From: Platycnemis pennipes
Lineage: Eukaryota > Arthropoda > Insecta > Odonata > Platycnemididae
Assembly (NCBI GenBank): GCA_933228895.1
Contig: OW121846.1
Location: 76,520,064 to 76,584,063, forward strand
DNA: 64,000 bases
Reading direction: 5' to 3'
In this document: piece after piece, positions 1 to 10,799 of the stretch
Layout of the letters: the number at the start of each line of letters is the position of its first letter
Numbering within the stretch: the stretch's first letter is position 1
The notes under the pieces: generated by a model
Seen by the model: the letters and a program-made list of their open reading frames with translations, nothing else
The model's database searches: none
What the model was told of the DNA's origin: nothing
Made by a program: the position numbers and the translations under genes

Positions 1-629
1 ATATAAACTGACTTTTAATATTTTAGGGTGTGGAACCACCCGGTAAAATATTACGAAAAAAATAAATATGGTTGCGGAGTAACAGGAGAGTTTACCTAAA
101 AGGTCAGCGAGCGGCCAATTGACCGCTATTGAGTGTTTGGCCTTTTTGCGAAATTTAGTGATATCGTAATATATAGATATAGATAATAGATATTTTTGTC
201 CTGAACCCTGGAGCTAAATAGTACTAAAATCTGTAATTGACCTAATCCCCACTCATTTATTTAATTTTTTTCTTACTGTTTGGTTATTACTTGCTGCAAT
301 ACGGTACTTTCTGCTGTAATACGGCTACGGTACTTACTGTGAAATTTGGTTACTGACGCACTCCATTTCATTCTCATAATTTTGCAATGAATATAACCAA
401 AGTATCATGGGGACCCGCCGGTTACGCTAAGCAACACTTAGAGAAAGATTTTTATTACAGCGCCTTTTATTCAATTTCCTATGCGTTCCTTTCTATCTGA
501 TATGCACGTGGGGTTTTGTAGCTCAATCAACCCGTGTAAATGATTTTACACATTTAAAAAAACTGTAATTTCTTCTTTGCAATGGATAACCAAAGAATCG
601 TGGCGACTCACCGGTTAAGACTTTACTTT

Positions 630-722
630 ATTACAAGCGTCTTGTACAGCCTTTCCTAAACAAGGGCAGAAACGCGAAGCCCTTAGGAAGAGCAAAACTA
701 CCCTTGTAGGTACGCCAAATCG
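630..722 (+). repeat. Duplicated piggyBac coding segment (partner 1250-1343)
   Basis: This stretch matches 1250-1343 with a few differences, including the shared phrase CTTGTACAGCCTTTCCTAAA. It places internal transposase sequence upstream of the first coding fragment, pointing to a nested insertion, local duplication or template switch inside the element. Confidence 0.8.
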
Positions 723-857
723 ATTTTTTATGATAAAACCCTCTGCTTTACATTGTTTAATTTCATTGAGTTCAGTAAACCAATTTTACGTACCTTTACT
801 GGAAAGAAGTTTTTTTAGATCGATACTACGGTGTTATGACTTTCGGCATTTACTACC
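721..857 (+). repeat. Direct repeat inside piggyBac-like element, copy 1
   Basis: Matches 2381-2519 over about 135 bp at high identity (shared core CTCTGCTTTACATTGTTTA). The two copies flank the coding part of the element. Confidence 0.8.
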
Positions 858-893
858 TTGTGGCACAAGCAATGAGACCAACCATTTTTTTCG

Positions 894-1905
894 ATGACAA
901 TGAGTAGAGATCGGTTCAACGAAATCTTCCGATTTACACGTTTAGATGATAAAGGCAAATTTGGCCACCGTAAACAAGTCGATAAATTTGGCTTAGTTTC
1001 AGAAGTTCAGAATAAGTTTTTTGACAATTGTTTAGCATGCTACAAACCTGGCGAAATATTGCCGTCGATAATCAGCTGTATTTAATGCAATGCAGGTGCC
1101 CCTTTTTACAATATGGGTCGAAAAAACCGGACAAGCTTGGTATTGCATTTTGGATTTTTACCGAGGCAAAAATCAGATACGTGGTCGATGCTAATCCCTA
1201 CCTGGGCAAGAATGAAGGAATGTCGAGCACAGAAGGTGCTGGCGAAAACATTACCAAACGTCTTGTACAGCCTTTCCTAAACAAGGGAAGAAACACGAAG
1301 ACCTTAGGAAGAGCAAAACTACCCTTGTAGGCACGCTAAATCTAAATAGGAGGGATGTACCGTCTTCTTTGGAAAAAAACTGAAGATGCTGTTTTAGCGT
1401 TGTTACCTATAAGAACGAAGATATCACCCTGACAGGCTATCAAGCGAAATCCAACAAAAATGTCCTTGTATCTAGTAGCATGTACCCCGGTGCACAAATC
1501 GACTTAGAGACAAAAAATATACAGGAGACTGTACTTTATTACAATAAAAACGAATGTGGTGTCGACACTGTTGACCAAATGACTTGTAAATACAGTGTGC
1601 GAGCTAACACACGGCGATGGCCTACGCATGTTTTTTTTAATATTCCAGATCTAACTCTGAACAATGCTTATTTGTACAAATTAGTCTTTCACCAAAAAAC
1701 CTCACTTAAATCATTCATTTAGAAAGTTGTGCAAGAAATATCAAAATCATACGAGGACAGTAAAATTACAAAGCATGTCGCAGAAGTCGTTCCTTTTGAC
1801 GTATTTGGTCGCGAACATTGACAAATCGGACTTTGTAAACAAAACAAGGAAGTCATGTCACTAATGCAAAAAACGTGATTGGTAAATTTCAAGGGTTTGT
1901 GAAAT
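894..1905 (+). pseudogene. piggyBac-type transposase pseudogene (DDE_Tnp_1_7-like)
   Basis: Three fragments in different frames read as one decayed piggyBac transposase. 894-1050 encodes the N-terminal part (MSRDRFNEIFRFTRLDDKG..., ending CYKPG). A frameshift near 1050 leads into a segment with VDNQLYLMQCRCPF and KPDKLGIAFW, the region of the first catalytic Asp. After about 1340 a third segment carries CGVDTVDQM and ANTRRWP, the usual C-terminal catalytic block. The family's middle DNxFTS-type block with another catalytic Asp is missing between LVQPFLNKG and the GTLN sequence, and the upstream repeat of this segment lacks it too. A Cys-rich tail (about 1810-1930) is broken by stops. It cannot encode an active enzyme as it stands. 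Confidence 0.8.
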
Positions 1906-2380
1906 AAGGGTTTGCAAGAAATGTGAAGAAACCTAAGAGTAAAAAATGCTACAAAACTTCAGATTTTGCTCCTTTTTTTGTAAAAAACATTATTTTAGTA
2001 TTTTTGTCAATTTAGCGTTAAGTTTTATTTAAGGTGTCAACGTTACGTCAAAATTATGTCTTTTAGGTCTGGTTTGTGTTATAAAAAATGTTAGCAAACT
2101 GCCAAAAGCAATCTATCGCTAGTAAGGAGGTAGAGAAGGAAATGCTTGTTTTATGCACAAGATTATTTTTCGTTTTCTCTCTAAAAAAAGATTTGCAAAA
2201 GATTTCAATTTAATTATTTTATCCTAACGGCAAACATCCATCGAAAGAAAAGTTGAAAGCGTAATATTTACCGTAAAAGGCGATTTTTGCACTAACCCAC
2301 AACTTTTGACTTGTTCTCCAGAGCAACCGATTTTTCCCCATAAAGGGTTTTGTCAGCAGATTATTATTTCCTCATACACT

Positions 2381-2519
2381 GATTATTTTTTGTTAAAACA
2401 CTCTGCTTTACATTGTTTAGTTTCATTGTGTTCAGTAAACCAGTTTTACGTACCTTTACTGTAATGAAGTCTTTTTTAAGATTGATACTACGGTGTTATG
2501 ACTTTCGTCATTTACTACC
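2381..2519 (+). repeat. Direct repeat inside piggyBac-like element, copy 2
   Basis: Partner of 721-857. Together they look like the same element segment present twice, as if one piggyBac copy had inserted into another or the element had been partly duplicated. Confidence 0.8.
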
Positions 2520-2759
2520 ATGAAAAACGGAAAACCCTTCAAAATTAAGACCATTATCACATTGGAAAACAACCAAGGGACAAAGTGAAGAATGAAAAGC
2601 ACTTATTATATTCAAAAATATTAATAAGCGACACCTCAATGTGAAGAGATCAAGACAAGCCCCTAAAAAACTCCAAGCGGTCAATTGACCGCTCGCCGGC
2701 CTTTTCGCTAGGAGACACTCCCGACCATCTGGTGGTAAACCCAACCGGTATTCGACGTT

Positions 2760-3299
2760 AGCACGTCATTTTCAAGGAGAAAAGTACGTTATTTTCATAT
2801 CTCCTTCATTTTACACTTGAAATAACGTCCTATGGTCAAAAACGGTTGAGTTTAACATAAATGTATTGAAGATGTACTAAGTGCATTAGTTTTCCCACTC
2901 ATTTCACAAAGTAGAGCATGCAACAGTTGAAGTTTTATCGTAAGCTAAGTTTAATCCAAATCCTTTGTTAATATCTACGTCAAGCTGAAGGCGCGAGAAG
3001 TGAACTAGAGTCGCTTAACTCTGCTCATGGCGTTGGTAGGGTACAGCGGGGACACCAGGGGGACACTATCCCACAGGAACCAATTCAAAGATTCTTGTTT
3101 GCTCCTGCAGGAGAGAAGGATGAGCAAACACCCTCAGAGTAAATGGAGAAAACACTTTTATCTCGTTTTTGTGCCTGCAAAATAAGTTGCTCGGGATTTA
3201 ATCGATTGAAACGAATGAATGACTAAATGGATTCATATGAATGCTGATGAGTATATTTAACCTGATGGCGTCGCTATTTATTCCGGAGCGTGTATATGA
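2760..3299. other. Unassigned AT-rich spacer
   Basis: No coding region, RNA gene or repeat structure recognised. Only short chance reading frames are present. Confidence 0.5.
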
Positions 3300-3870
3300 A
3301 TGACTGGGAAAACATCGCGCGTCACAGCTTTCACGAGCAGCATAAACTTTGCTTTCCAATTTAACGGAAAATACGCTTCTGGGAAGGGGTCGTGGGAGGG
3401 GGTGGGGGGGAGTAGAGAGAGGGGTGGGAGTGAGGGGCGAGGCGAGGACGGAAATACAAATGAGAGCGAGAGAGAGAGAGAGACTCCAAAGGGATTCGAA
3501 ATTCCATTCGAAAAGACTAACAGGGTTCCCGAAGACGGTTATTTCCCCACCCCCTTCCTGCTCGAGTAAATATCATAGAGGAGTAATGATATCCGAGGCG
3601 CCCTGGGGTCCAAGCCCCCCACCCTTCACCCACCCCCGCAAGCTGTCGAAAGGGGGTGAGGGGTGAACGAAGGGAGGGGAAATGGTAGGGGAGGAGATGA
3701 GGGGAGGGAGGAACAAAAGGTGGCGCCGACACCTCGGCCGCGCTAGGGAGAGTCGTTCCTCTCGCCCAGCGCTCCTCTTTTTTTCGCTCGAGATTACTCA
3801 CGTCTCCACGGGGGGCACTCGATTCGGGATAGGAGTCCGTGGCTGGGAGAGTGTCGCAAGAGGATAGTTT
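3300..3870. other. Purine/GC-rich low-complexity island
   Basis: G-tracts and GGGGA-type runs at 3385-3435, a GA microsatellite at about 3462-3483, then C-rich and G-rich stretches. Overlapping reading frames on both strands give low-complexity Gly/Arg/Pro peptides and are not credible genes. It could be a promoter-type island, but no start signal is visible. Confidence 0.5.
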
Positions 3871-4478
3871 CCTTCATCAAAGAAAACAGAATTCATTAAT
3901 TGCGATTCGTGCCTTACCATCCATGTATTCATTTTACGCAAAAAATTGGATTAACTAAACCCAGTTTACGAGAGAATTATATGTTAATTTTAAGACCGTT
4001 TGAAAAAGTTCAGAAATGGCGGGGTCCGCCATAGTACATACATAGTTTACGTTTCGACTAATAGGAAATACTCGTCTCCTGAACTTACCAATGTATTTCA
4101 GAGCCCCTCAGCTCTACGTGAATATGTATTAGCCTCTGAAAACTATCAAAGTTCGAACTCTCCTCCGTTATATATGGTATTAATAGTCGTTTTATAGTCT
4201 CCAGGGCATCCTGCTTATGGAATCCTCTGCTACTGCGAAGCATGCCGTGAAGTTCGCGCGGCGATGGGACAACTTCACCGTGAGCTTAGTAAAATGAATA
4301 CTAAGTGTGTTTAAACGAATCAACTGAATAAGTAAATAAAAATAATTGAGTAAAGTTAGTCATATAAATGAACTGAATAAATATACCTCAGACACTAGTA
4401 AATAAGCTTTATCGGAGTGCACCGTCTGATTGGAAGCGTCCGCAGTACCACCTAGTTACAGGGAGAGGTAATATCTTT

Positions 4479-4522
4479 GACGTCACACTTATAATTTACC
4501 AGCATGCAATACTTTGACGTCA
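4479..4522. promoter_or_regulatory. Two perfect CRE-type octamers
   Basis: TGACGTCA occurs at 4479-4486 and again at 4515-4522, both preceded by CTT. This octamer is the known binding site of CREB/ATF-type bZIP factors. No gene is recognisable downstream, so function is unproven. The rest of 3871-5297 shows nothing else. Confidence 0.25.
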
Positions 4523-5297
4523 CGTTTTCGCACCGTTGAATTTTTTTCACTTTTTTATCAATGAAGAAAAATACGTAACTTCGTTCAAAAATAAAACGGC
4601 TTTGAATATGCACTCCAAATATTATAAACTTTTGTTCAAGACAATAAAAATATAATAGGAAAAATCGAGTTTTCTCAACTATTCATCGAGTGCGTAGAAT
4701 TCTCACCCAGGTGACAGAAGGAATGGTAAGAGGGTGTAACATCGGACAAATACTACGGAAGAACACTAATTTCAATGAAGAAGACGCTACTTCACAGACT
4801 CCTTTATTCTTCCTTCTCCGCACAAAATCAACAACCAATCAACAACCCAACAATCCCCCGCTTCACTCCTCCAGCAACCCACTAACATCTCTGAAACAAA
4901 CAAAACAAGTCTCAGACGTTACAAGGGGTAAAAATGACGACTGAATATACCAACTCTCTCGATGACCATAACTGGGCCATCGCAGCCATGTCCTTTATGC
5001 TGGTTGGTCATCCAAAGATCCTGTCCCCCAATGGAATGTTTATATCCAAGGGATTGTGATCTTAGACTCTGCAACCTCAGCCTTTTTAGGACCTATAGAA
5101 AACCCAATGTATACAAATTGGGTTGTTTTTCTTGTCTCCATCCTCCCTTATCCATTAAAGTGCTAGAGTTACAGTATCTCGAAATTCAATGCCAATACTC
5201 AAATAAGGATTTTCCTTCTTTAGGTAGGTAATTACCAAAATCATAAAAATTAGTTTATAAATTACATAAAAATTATTAAATTAATTAATGGTACATT

Positions 5298-5927
5298 TAT
5301 CTATTGAAAAGAAATGTCTCCAAGCCGTAATGTGTGTCCTTTCGTATGTGGTATAAAGGGGGGAAGAAAAGGAACTTTTAGGAAGTGAACAACAGTACCT
5401 CAATGTTTCTTCTGGCTTGAGAAGGTCTTCCGGTCAGCGACCAGCTTCCAGGAGTCTGAAGAAGATCTTGTTAAAAAACACAACACTTCTAGAATTTCCA
5501 CACTGGACACTGATGCACTTCCACAAACGCTGATGTTGGCATGTGCCACTTGTCAAGGGAAGGTAAAAAAGGGGGGGAGAAAGGGTGGAACGAAAGGTTT
5601 ACCTTTCGTTTACCTTACCCGTTTTTACCTTTCGTTCCACCCTTTCTCCCCCCCTTTTTTACCTTCCCTTGACAAGTGGCACATGCCAACATCAGCGTTT
5701 GTGGAAGTGCATCAGTGTCCAGTGTGGAAATTCTAGAAGTGTTGTGTTTTTTAACAAGATCTTCTTCAGACTCCTGGAAGCTGGTCGCTGACCGGAAGAC
5801 CTTCTCAAGCCAGAAGAAACATTGAGGTACTGTTGTTCACTTCCTAAAAGTTCCTTTTTTTCCCCCCTTTATACCACATACGAAAGGACACACATTACGG
5901 CTTGGAGACATTTCTTTTCAATAGATA
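5298..5927. repeat. Giant near-perfect inverted repeat (hairpin)
   Basis: The left arm 5298-5598 is the reverse complement of the right arm 5637-5927 with only small differences, mostly homopolymer length (G and T tracts). The short spacer contains a further partial copy of the arm end (ACCTTTCGTT). Reading frames inside the arms are mirror images and not genes. The word GTACATTTA lies just outside the left arm (5291-5299) and again at about 5966. Candidates are a foldback element or the head-to-head end of a Penelope-like element; I cannot decide. Confidence 0.9.
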
Positions 5928-6479
5928 CTGTTAGCCGTAAGAGCTCACCGTTTTCACTTGATGGTACATTTACTTCGTTAAACAAAATATACCTCCGCCG
6001 GAAAAATCTGAAGAGTTCCAACTTCCTCGCCAAGGAAGTTCTGTTGTTTTGCACCGCCTAAATAATCACATTCTCATTGAACATTTTTAAAAGCATATTT
6101 GCAAAGAATTTGGACGCTATGACGTACGGATATCTCAAGGTTCATGGTTTTGGAGAGATGGTAATTGAGCATAAAAATGAGCCATGCAGAATACATCTAG
6201 GTATTCCTAAGAATCCCAACATATTTTTAAAAACCTGTAGGCAGAAGCTGCACCAATACTGAACAAGGGGTTTATCCAGAAAAAGAGACGAAGCTACCAT
6301 TAGCTAAGATTAGACTACCTCTACCCTTAGGGTCTCCGTTTAAAATGTTAACAACTGCTTAAAATTATTCACCGCGTGGAGTCATAATTTATATTAGGAT
6401 CTAACTCAAACATTTCGAGGATGGAAGACCAAAATCTTATAAAAAGTTGTAATTCTTACGAAAGCTGGCATGTTTATGC
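5928..6479. other. Unassigned spacer
   Basis: Nothing recognisable beyond short chance frames. Confidence 0.45.
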
Positions 6480-6692
6480 AGTCATAGCTCAACAGATACT
6501 ATGCCCGTCGCCGTGTGAAATTCACATTTTAGGGTAAGGGGGACCAGACATTTTCCGGTACCGGCTGTGGTTTCTGAGAAAGGGGTGGGAAAATGACTCT
6601 CTCTGGTGGACCTGCCCAACGGCCTCTTCCGGATACGAACCTGGAACCTTCGGTCAGCAACCCAACGCCCTACCCAACGGTTACCAAGCTGT
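6480..6692 (-). mobile_element. tRNA-derived SINE (family C), minus strand
   Basis: Read on the minus strand from 6692, the head has a degenerate A box (GTTGGGTAGGGCGTTGG) and a B-box-like AGGTTCGTATCC, a polymerase III promoter layout. The tail contains GTGAATTTCACACGG and ends with a TGAGCTATGAC-type sequence. The same head and tail recur at 51320-51555, which supports a dispersed SINE family. It encodes no protein. Confidence 0.65.
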
Positions 6693-8883
6693 CCCTTCAA
6701 AATCCAAGACATGAGGAAATGCGGGTGAAGCATGGATCTTAAATTTATGGGCTGTCAAATTCGTCCCTCAGATTCTCCATCCGTCTTGGCCTGCGGGTTC
6801 CTTCAGCACCGCTAGGGACGTCACGTGATCTGGCATTTCAGCCGTCGAGATTTACAACGCTGCCTGCAGCTTCCTTGTGCGGAGCTGTGGAAGGGGGGGG
6901 CGGGGGAGGAGGGGAAGGTCGGAGTAGGGGGGGGGGGAGGGGGGAGGGGAGGGGTTAAGGAGTTTTGGAGCAGGGGGAGGGTTTGCTAACCACGAAAGGA
7001 GGGCATCCATCTCTCTCTTGAAACTCTTGCCTCGGGCAGGAGAGGATGATGATGTTTTAAAGTTCGGATATGGAAGGCGTTGATTTGAGGAAATGAATTA
7101 GGTGTTCTCCCAGTCTGCTTTTCCTCATAGTTTCCTTTCCGGAAGCTTTTAGACACTCAAAGATCCGTGCATATCTCTCGTTTACTTTACAAAGTTGTAC
7201 AGGCCCTAAATATTATTCAATGCTCTCTCTAGCGGCATGGGAGAGATTAGTCCGTCAAGCATGAACTAGCCCTCTAGTTATTTACGTTTGCCTATTCAGC
7301 TATTCTCTTGTATTTAGCCCGCACCAACTTTATCAAAACCAAATTCCGTAGCTTATTTTTGCGGGAAGGTGGAGCTGGAAGCTAAAGAGGCGTACGGCAA
7401 GAAAGTTCATTTGCATTCTGCGCGAGGAGTGGAGGAACGTGGAATGGACTAATTAAAGCCCTCGTAAGAAGTAAAGACGTCTAAGATATTTAAAGACCTG
7501 GATTCCTGCTCAGGTTTGAGAAAGATGCGGGATGAACCGTAGAGTAGAACCATGGTGTCCGTGCAAACATTTTTAACAATTAGGAATAGAATTGAAGAAA
7601 CATTTGTGGATAGTATTCCTTAATGCAGCCAATCATGTTTTATGGCGACGCCGATTTCTCATGCTCGTAACATTAATGTAGAGCACACACATGCATAGAA
7701 ACAATGGAATGAGTTTGATCGAAATACTCTAATGTTTAAAGAAATAAAAAGCGATGACAAATATTTTGTGATTTATCTCAAAATTTAAAATGTAGGTATT
7801 TCGATTAAAAGGGTCGTGGTGCCAAGGCTATCTCGCTCCACTATGGAAGAGAAGACAACCTACAAACTTTGCAAATCTTTGCAAACATTAAGAAAGCTTT
7901 AACTTCCTTCACTCATCTTAAGGAACATAGCAAATATCTTCCATACACCTTATTCATGCTTAACACAATTGTTATTCACAGAGATGTTCCAGCAATTGTT
8001 ACACATACGTATTTATCACACAATTTATACACTTTCATCCACAATTATTTTCATTAGTGGTGATAATTCATACGGTAGATCCGAACATAAAGATGGAAAG
8101 TAGGTATTTCAAATTCTTCATCGCTTGCTTTATTTCATCTCCATCATTGATATCTCACACCAAGTGACCTTGAATTGGTAGAATATCTGGCGCAGAGGTT
8201 GGCAAGCTTTTGAGACGGAAAATTCGAATTATTCCCTTTCAATGAATGACATGAAGGCTTTTATAGAACATGTTTTTAAAAGCAATGAAAATTAATGTAA
8301 TACTACAACAATAAATAGTTCCCTACTAAATTAAATAAATCCGTCTCTAATTAAAGCGTCCGTCTCATTAGAGCGTCTCCGGCTCCGGACGCACGTACGA
8401 AATAAAAAATGTAATTTTCGGCGTCACTAACAAATTTTCAATTTTATTTCAGATCTACATTTAGAAAGCTTCAACAATTGATTTAATATGAGTCACTTGA
8501 TAGGCACTTTCTTAAAACGCTAGATATTTACTACTTAATATGATAATAGCGTCCGCCATTTTCTTACGTAATATCACCTAAATTTAGGAAAAAAAACTCC
8601 CAAAGTTAAACACAGTAAAGTAAAAGAGTGATTTTAACAGAACTAACAGTTTTTAACCCGACCAAATTTCTTCCACAGCGTCACCCTCAACTGAAATAGG
8701 AAGATTTTCGTAGAAAACTGAAGTCGGTTGTAATTTTGGAATTATGGTTGTGTTTGAGTATCTCGGTATCTGTATCTAGGTAGCGGTAACAGAACATAAC
8801 CAATGACATGCCTTTCCTTGGTTGCCAATCAATTGTGATTATTTGTACCAAATTTCATAATTCTATCTCCAAAAAAAGCCATT
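6693..8883. other. Gene-free stretch with a long G-tract cluster
   Basis: Bases 6889-6960 are almost pure G/A with several runs of four or more G on the plus strand, capable in principle of quadruplex formation. The remainder to 8883 is AT-rich with no recognisable gene or repeat. Confidence 0.5.
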
Positions 8884-9363
8884 TTGGAATTTTGTCGAGA
8901 TATTTTCGATTTCAGCCCACTGATCGCTGGCAAGGTGCTCCACTACGGTGTCCAGCGGACGGTGCTCCCTAGCACCTCTGGAGCTCCTTGTAAACACCCT
9001 TGGCCAGGCGTTTCCAAGGTAATAGCTCCTCTAAACCGTTCACGGTGCGGCGCTCCAGGGCGTTGCGACAGCGCTGTAGGCATCCGTGCAAGAGCAGCAC
9101 GGCGCGCCATGCTGCTCTTGCTGCGCCGCGGCGCCTTCAGGAGCGCTGCCCAACGCTATGGACGCTACTTTTCAACACTCTCAGAGCCCCTTGCAACGCC
9201 TTGTATGGCGCTTCCTAAAACACCTTTTAGTTCACAACTTCAGCATCAGGTTTATGTCACAACTTCACAGGCGTAACGAGGGAGTTTGCGAGACGCTCCG
9301 AAACGCTTTCCGACAGTGTTCTGAAGCCGTACCAAACGTGCGGAAAAAACGCCAGGGTATATA
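8884..9363. other. GC-rich segment with short hairpin
   Basis: A locally GC-rich block with many GCGCT/AACGC words. 9088-9099 and 9110-9121 are perfect 12-bp inverted repeats (GCAAGAGCAGCA). Overlapping frames in several phases show no recognisable protein. It may be another decayed MITE, but no matching ends were found. Confidence 0.4.
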
Positions 9364-10098
9364 GGCCGTTTTACACGGTCATTGATACTGCGCAGGCTGC
9401 TGCGAGATCACTTGCGTAAGAAATATTGCGCCGTGTAAATCGACGACTTGCGAGGAGAGGCAGCGCCACTGCGTGAACGGCTGCGAGCAAATTAGAACAT
9501 GTTTCTGATACATTCGTTCTCGCAAGTTTGAAGTTTATTTCTCTAACTAAATGGTGCAGATGTAGTGGCAACGAACTGCCACAGGAATTCTAGCGATTAA
9601 ATAGGTTTTTGGCGATTGAGTTGGGTTATTTTGTTTGCACATAACTCCTTAAGTAGGAAAAAGTGCAATAATTACGAGCTGGGCGATTAATCACGTGGAA
9701 GCTTAATTATTTCTTCATAAAGTAATAGGCCCCTATCTCGTTACCTTCGCCCAAAGCCGTGAGTTCGTTATGCAAAATGTGGTCGAAGTATACGAGACTA
9801 GGGTGTTCACTATTATGTTTAGACTATGACTTAAAAACATTTTAAAATGGTGGTAATTTATCGCATCGTTCACGTCCAATTTATTGCTACTTAACAGATC
9901 GTGACGTTATACGATATATTGACGGTATCACCGCTACTGAATGGTATGCTGTCGCCGAAATAATGCGCCAACGATTGCACCGTGTAAAGCTGTCAAGCAA
10001 GCGTCCTCGCAATTTTCTACGTCACGGACTTTCGCGGACGACTGCTCAAACGGAAGCAACGCCAACTTGCGCAGTTTCAATGACCGTTTAAAACGGCC
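9364..10098. mobile_element. MITE with 31-bp terminal inverted repeats
   Basis: The ends 9364-9394 and 10068-10098 are inverted repeats with 29 of 31 matches, both starting GGCCGTTTTA on the inward strand. The 735-bp interior has no coding capacity. CCGTGTAAA-type words recur subterminally. Length, TIRs and lack of coding fit a miniature inverted-repeat transposable element. I see no exact target-site duplication, so the superfamily is open; a PIF/Harbinger-like origin is only a guess from the GGCC-rich end. Confidence 0.8.
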
Positions 10099-10329
10099 TT
10101 AAGACGAATAATTCTGGGAACAAGGGAGGGGTGGAGAGAAATCCAACGACGGAATTAGGCTACTCTACAGAAAGGCGCCAAGGGATCCAAGGTAAGGGTT
10201 TACTACTGACGTTATGGTCCCAAAGCAAGTGCGGTGAAAATCCTACAAAGGTGGTTTATCGCCCTTTATGACAATTTATGTCCTCGTGAACGGTGACTTT
10301 CTTGAAGACCGCCCTGCTGAAAAATTCCC

Positions 10330-10545
10330 TACACATTTTCTACGGAACGTAAGGAATTCTACAGAGTTTCTGTAGAAACCTTTCCATTTCTACGGAGTTC
10401 TACAGAACAAATTCTACGGAACAGAGGGACTTCTGTAGAAAGTTGTGGGGTCGCACTGGGTCTACGGAATTCTACGGAAAATGTTTCGAGGCAAGTTCAA
10501 AGTTCCGTACACTGCCCGAGAATTCCGTAGGAAGCCCGGGATGCC
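10330..10545. repeat. Left subterminal repeat cluster
   Basis: Multiple direct and inverted copies of TTCTACGGAA and TTCTGTAGAA lie just inside the left TIR, matching the right-end array at 15635-15960. Clusters like this often bind a transposase in DNA transposons; that role is inferred here. Confidence 0.65.
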
Positions 10546-10759
10546 TCTACAGAATATCATCCCGGCATCCCTTTCGGCCATATCCTTAAGGAATAAGCAG
10601 ACATTTCAGAAAAGTACGATATGGAGATCAGAGACGTTAAGTTCCGGGACATTTACGCCCATAATATGATAAAATAGATATATGAAACCGCATTTTAGAC
10701 CTAACTAAAAATAATAAAATCAATTATGAAATAGAACGTAACTTTAAAGTTGAAGTATT

Positions 10760-10794
10760 AACGGCGTTAAAATGACCATCATTTTAACGCCGTT
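10760..10794. repeat. Perfect short hairpin
   Basis: 16-bp arms (AACGGCGTTAAAATGA) with a 3-nt loop. It lacks a clear U-tract on either side and cannot be assigned a role. Confidence 0.7.
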
Positions 10795-10799
10795 TTAAA

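Larger units (their letters stand above)
98..2705 (+). mobile_element. piggyBac-like DNA transposon, decayed and rearranged
   Basis: A cut-and-paste transposon fossil. Bases 98-127 and 2676-2705 form a 30-bp inverted repeat with 27 matches, built around AGCGGTCAATTGACCGCT, which is itself palindromic. Transposase-like coding remnants lie inside at about 894-1905. Two internal direct repeats show rearrangement: 630-722 repeats 1250-1343 (a coding segment now also found upstream of the start), and 721-857 repeats 2381-2519. A shorter pair near 383-430 and 577-622 also matches. I could not identify the TTAA target duplication expected for piggyBac, so the outer limits are uncertain. Confidence 0.7.

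Noticed and set aside
5400..5480. Hammerhead core in the giant hairpin (CTGAAGAAGATCTTG)
   Set aside because: CTGAAGA is present but no GAAA at stem-II distance on either strand.
5533..6061. Reading frames inside and beside the giant hairpin
   Set aside because: Frames in the arms mirror each other by symmetry; no coding signal.
6480..6733. 83-codon minus-strand frame
   Set aside because: Lies wholly within the SINE C copy.
8917..8960. Possible SINE A head (AAGGTGCTCCACTAC)
   Set aside because: Only about 20 bases resemble the family; no B box.
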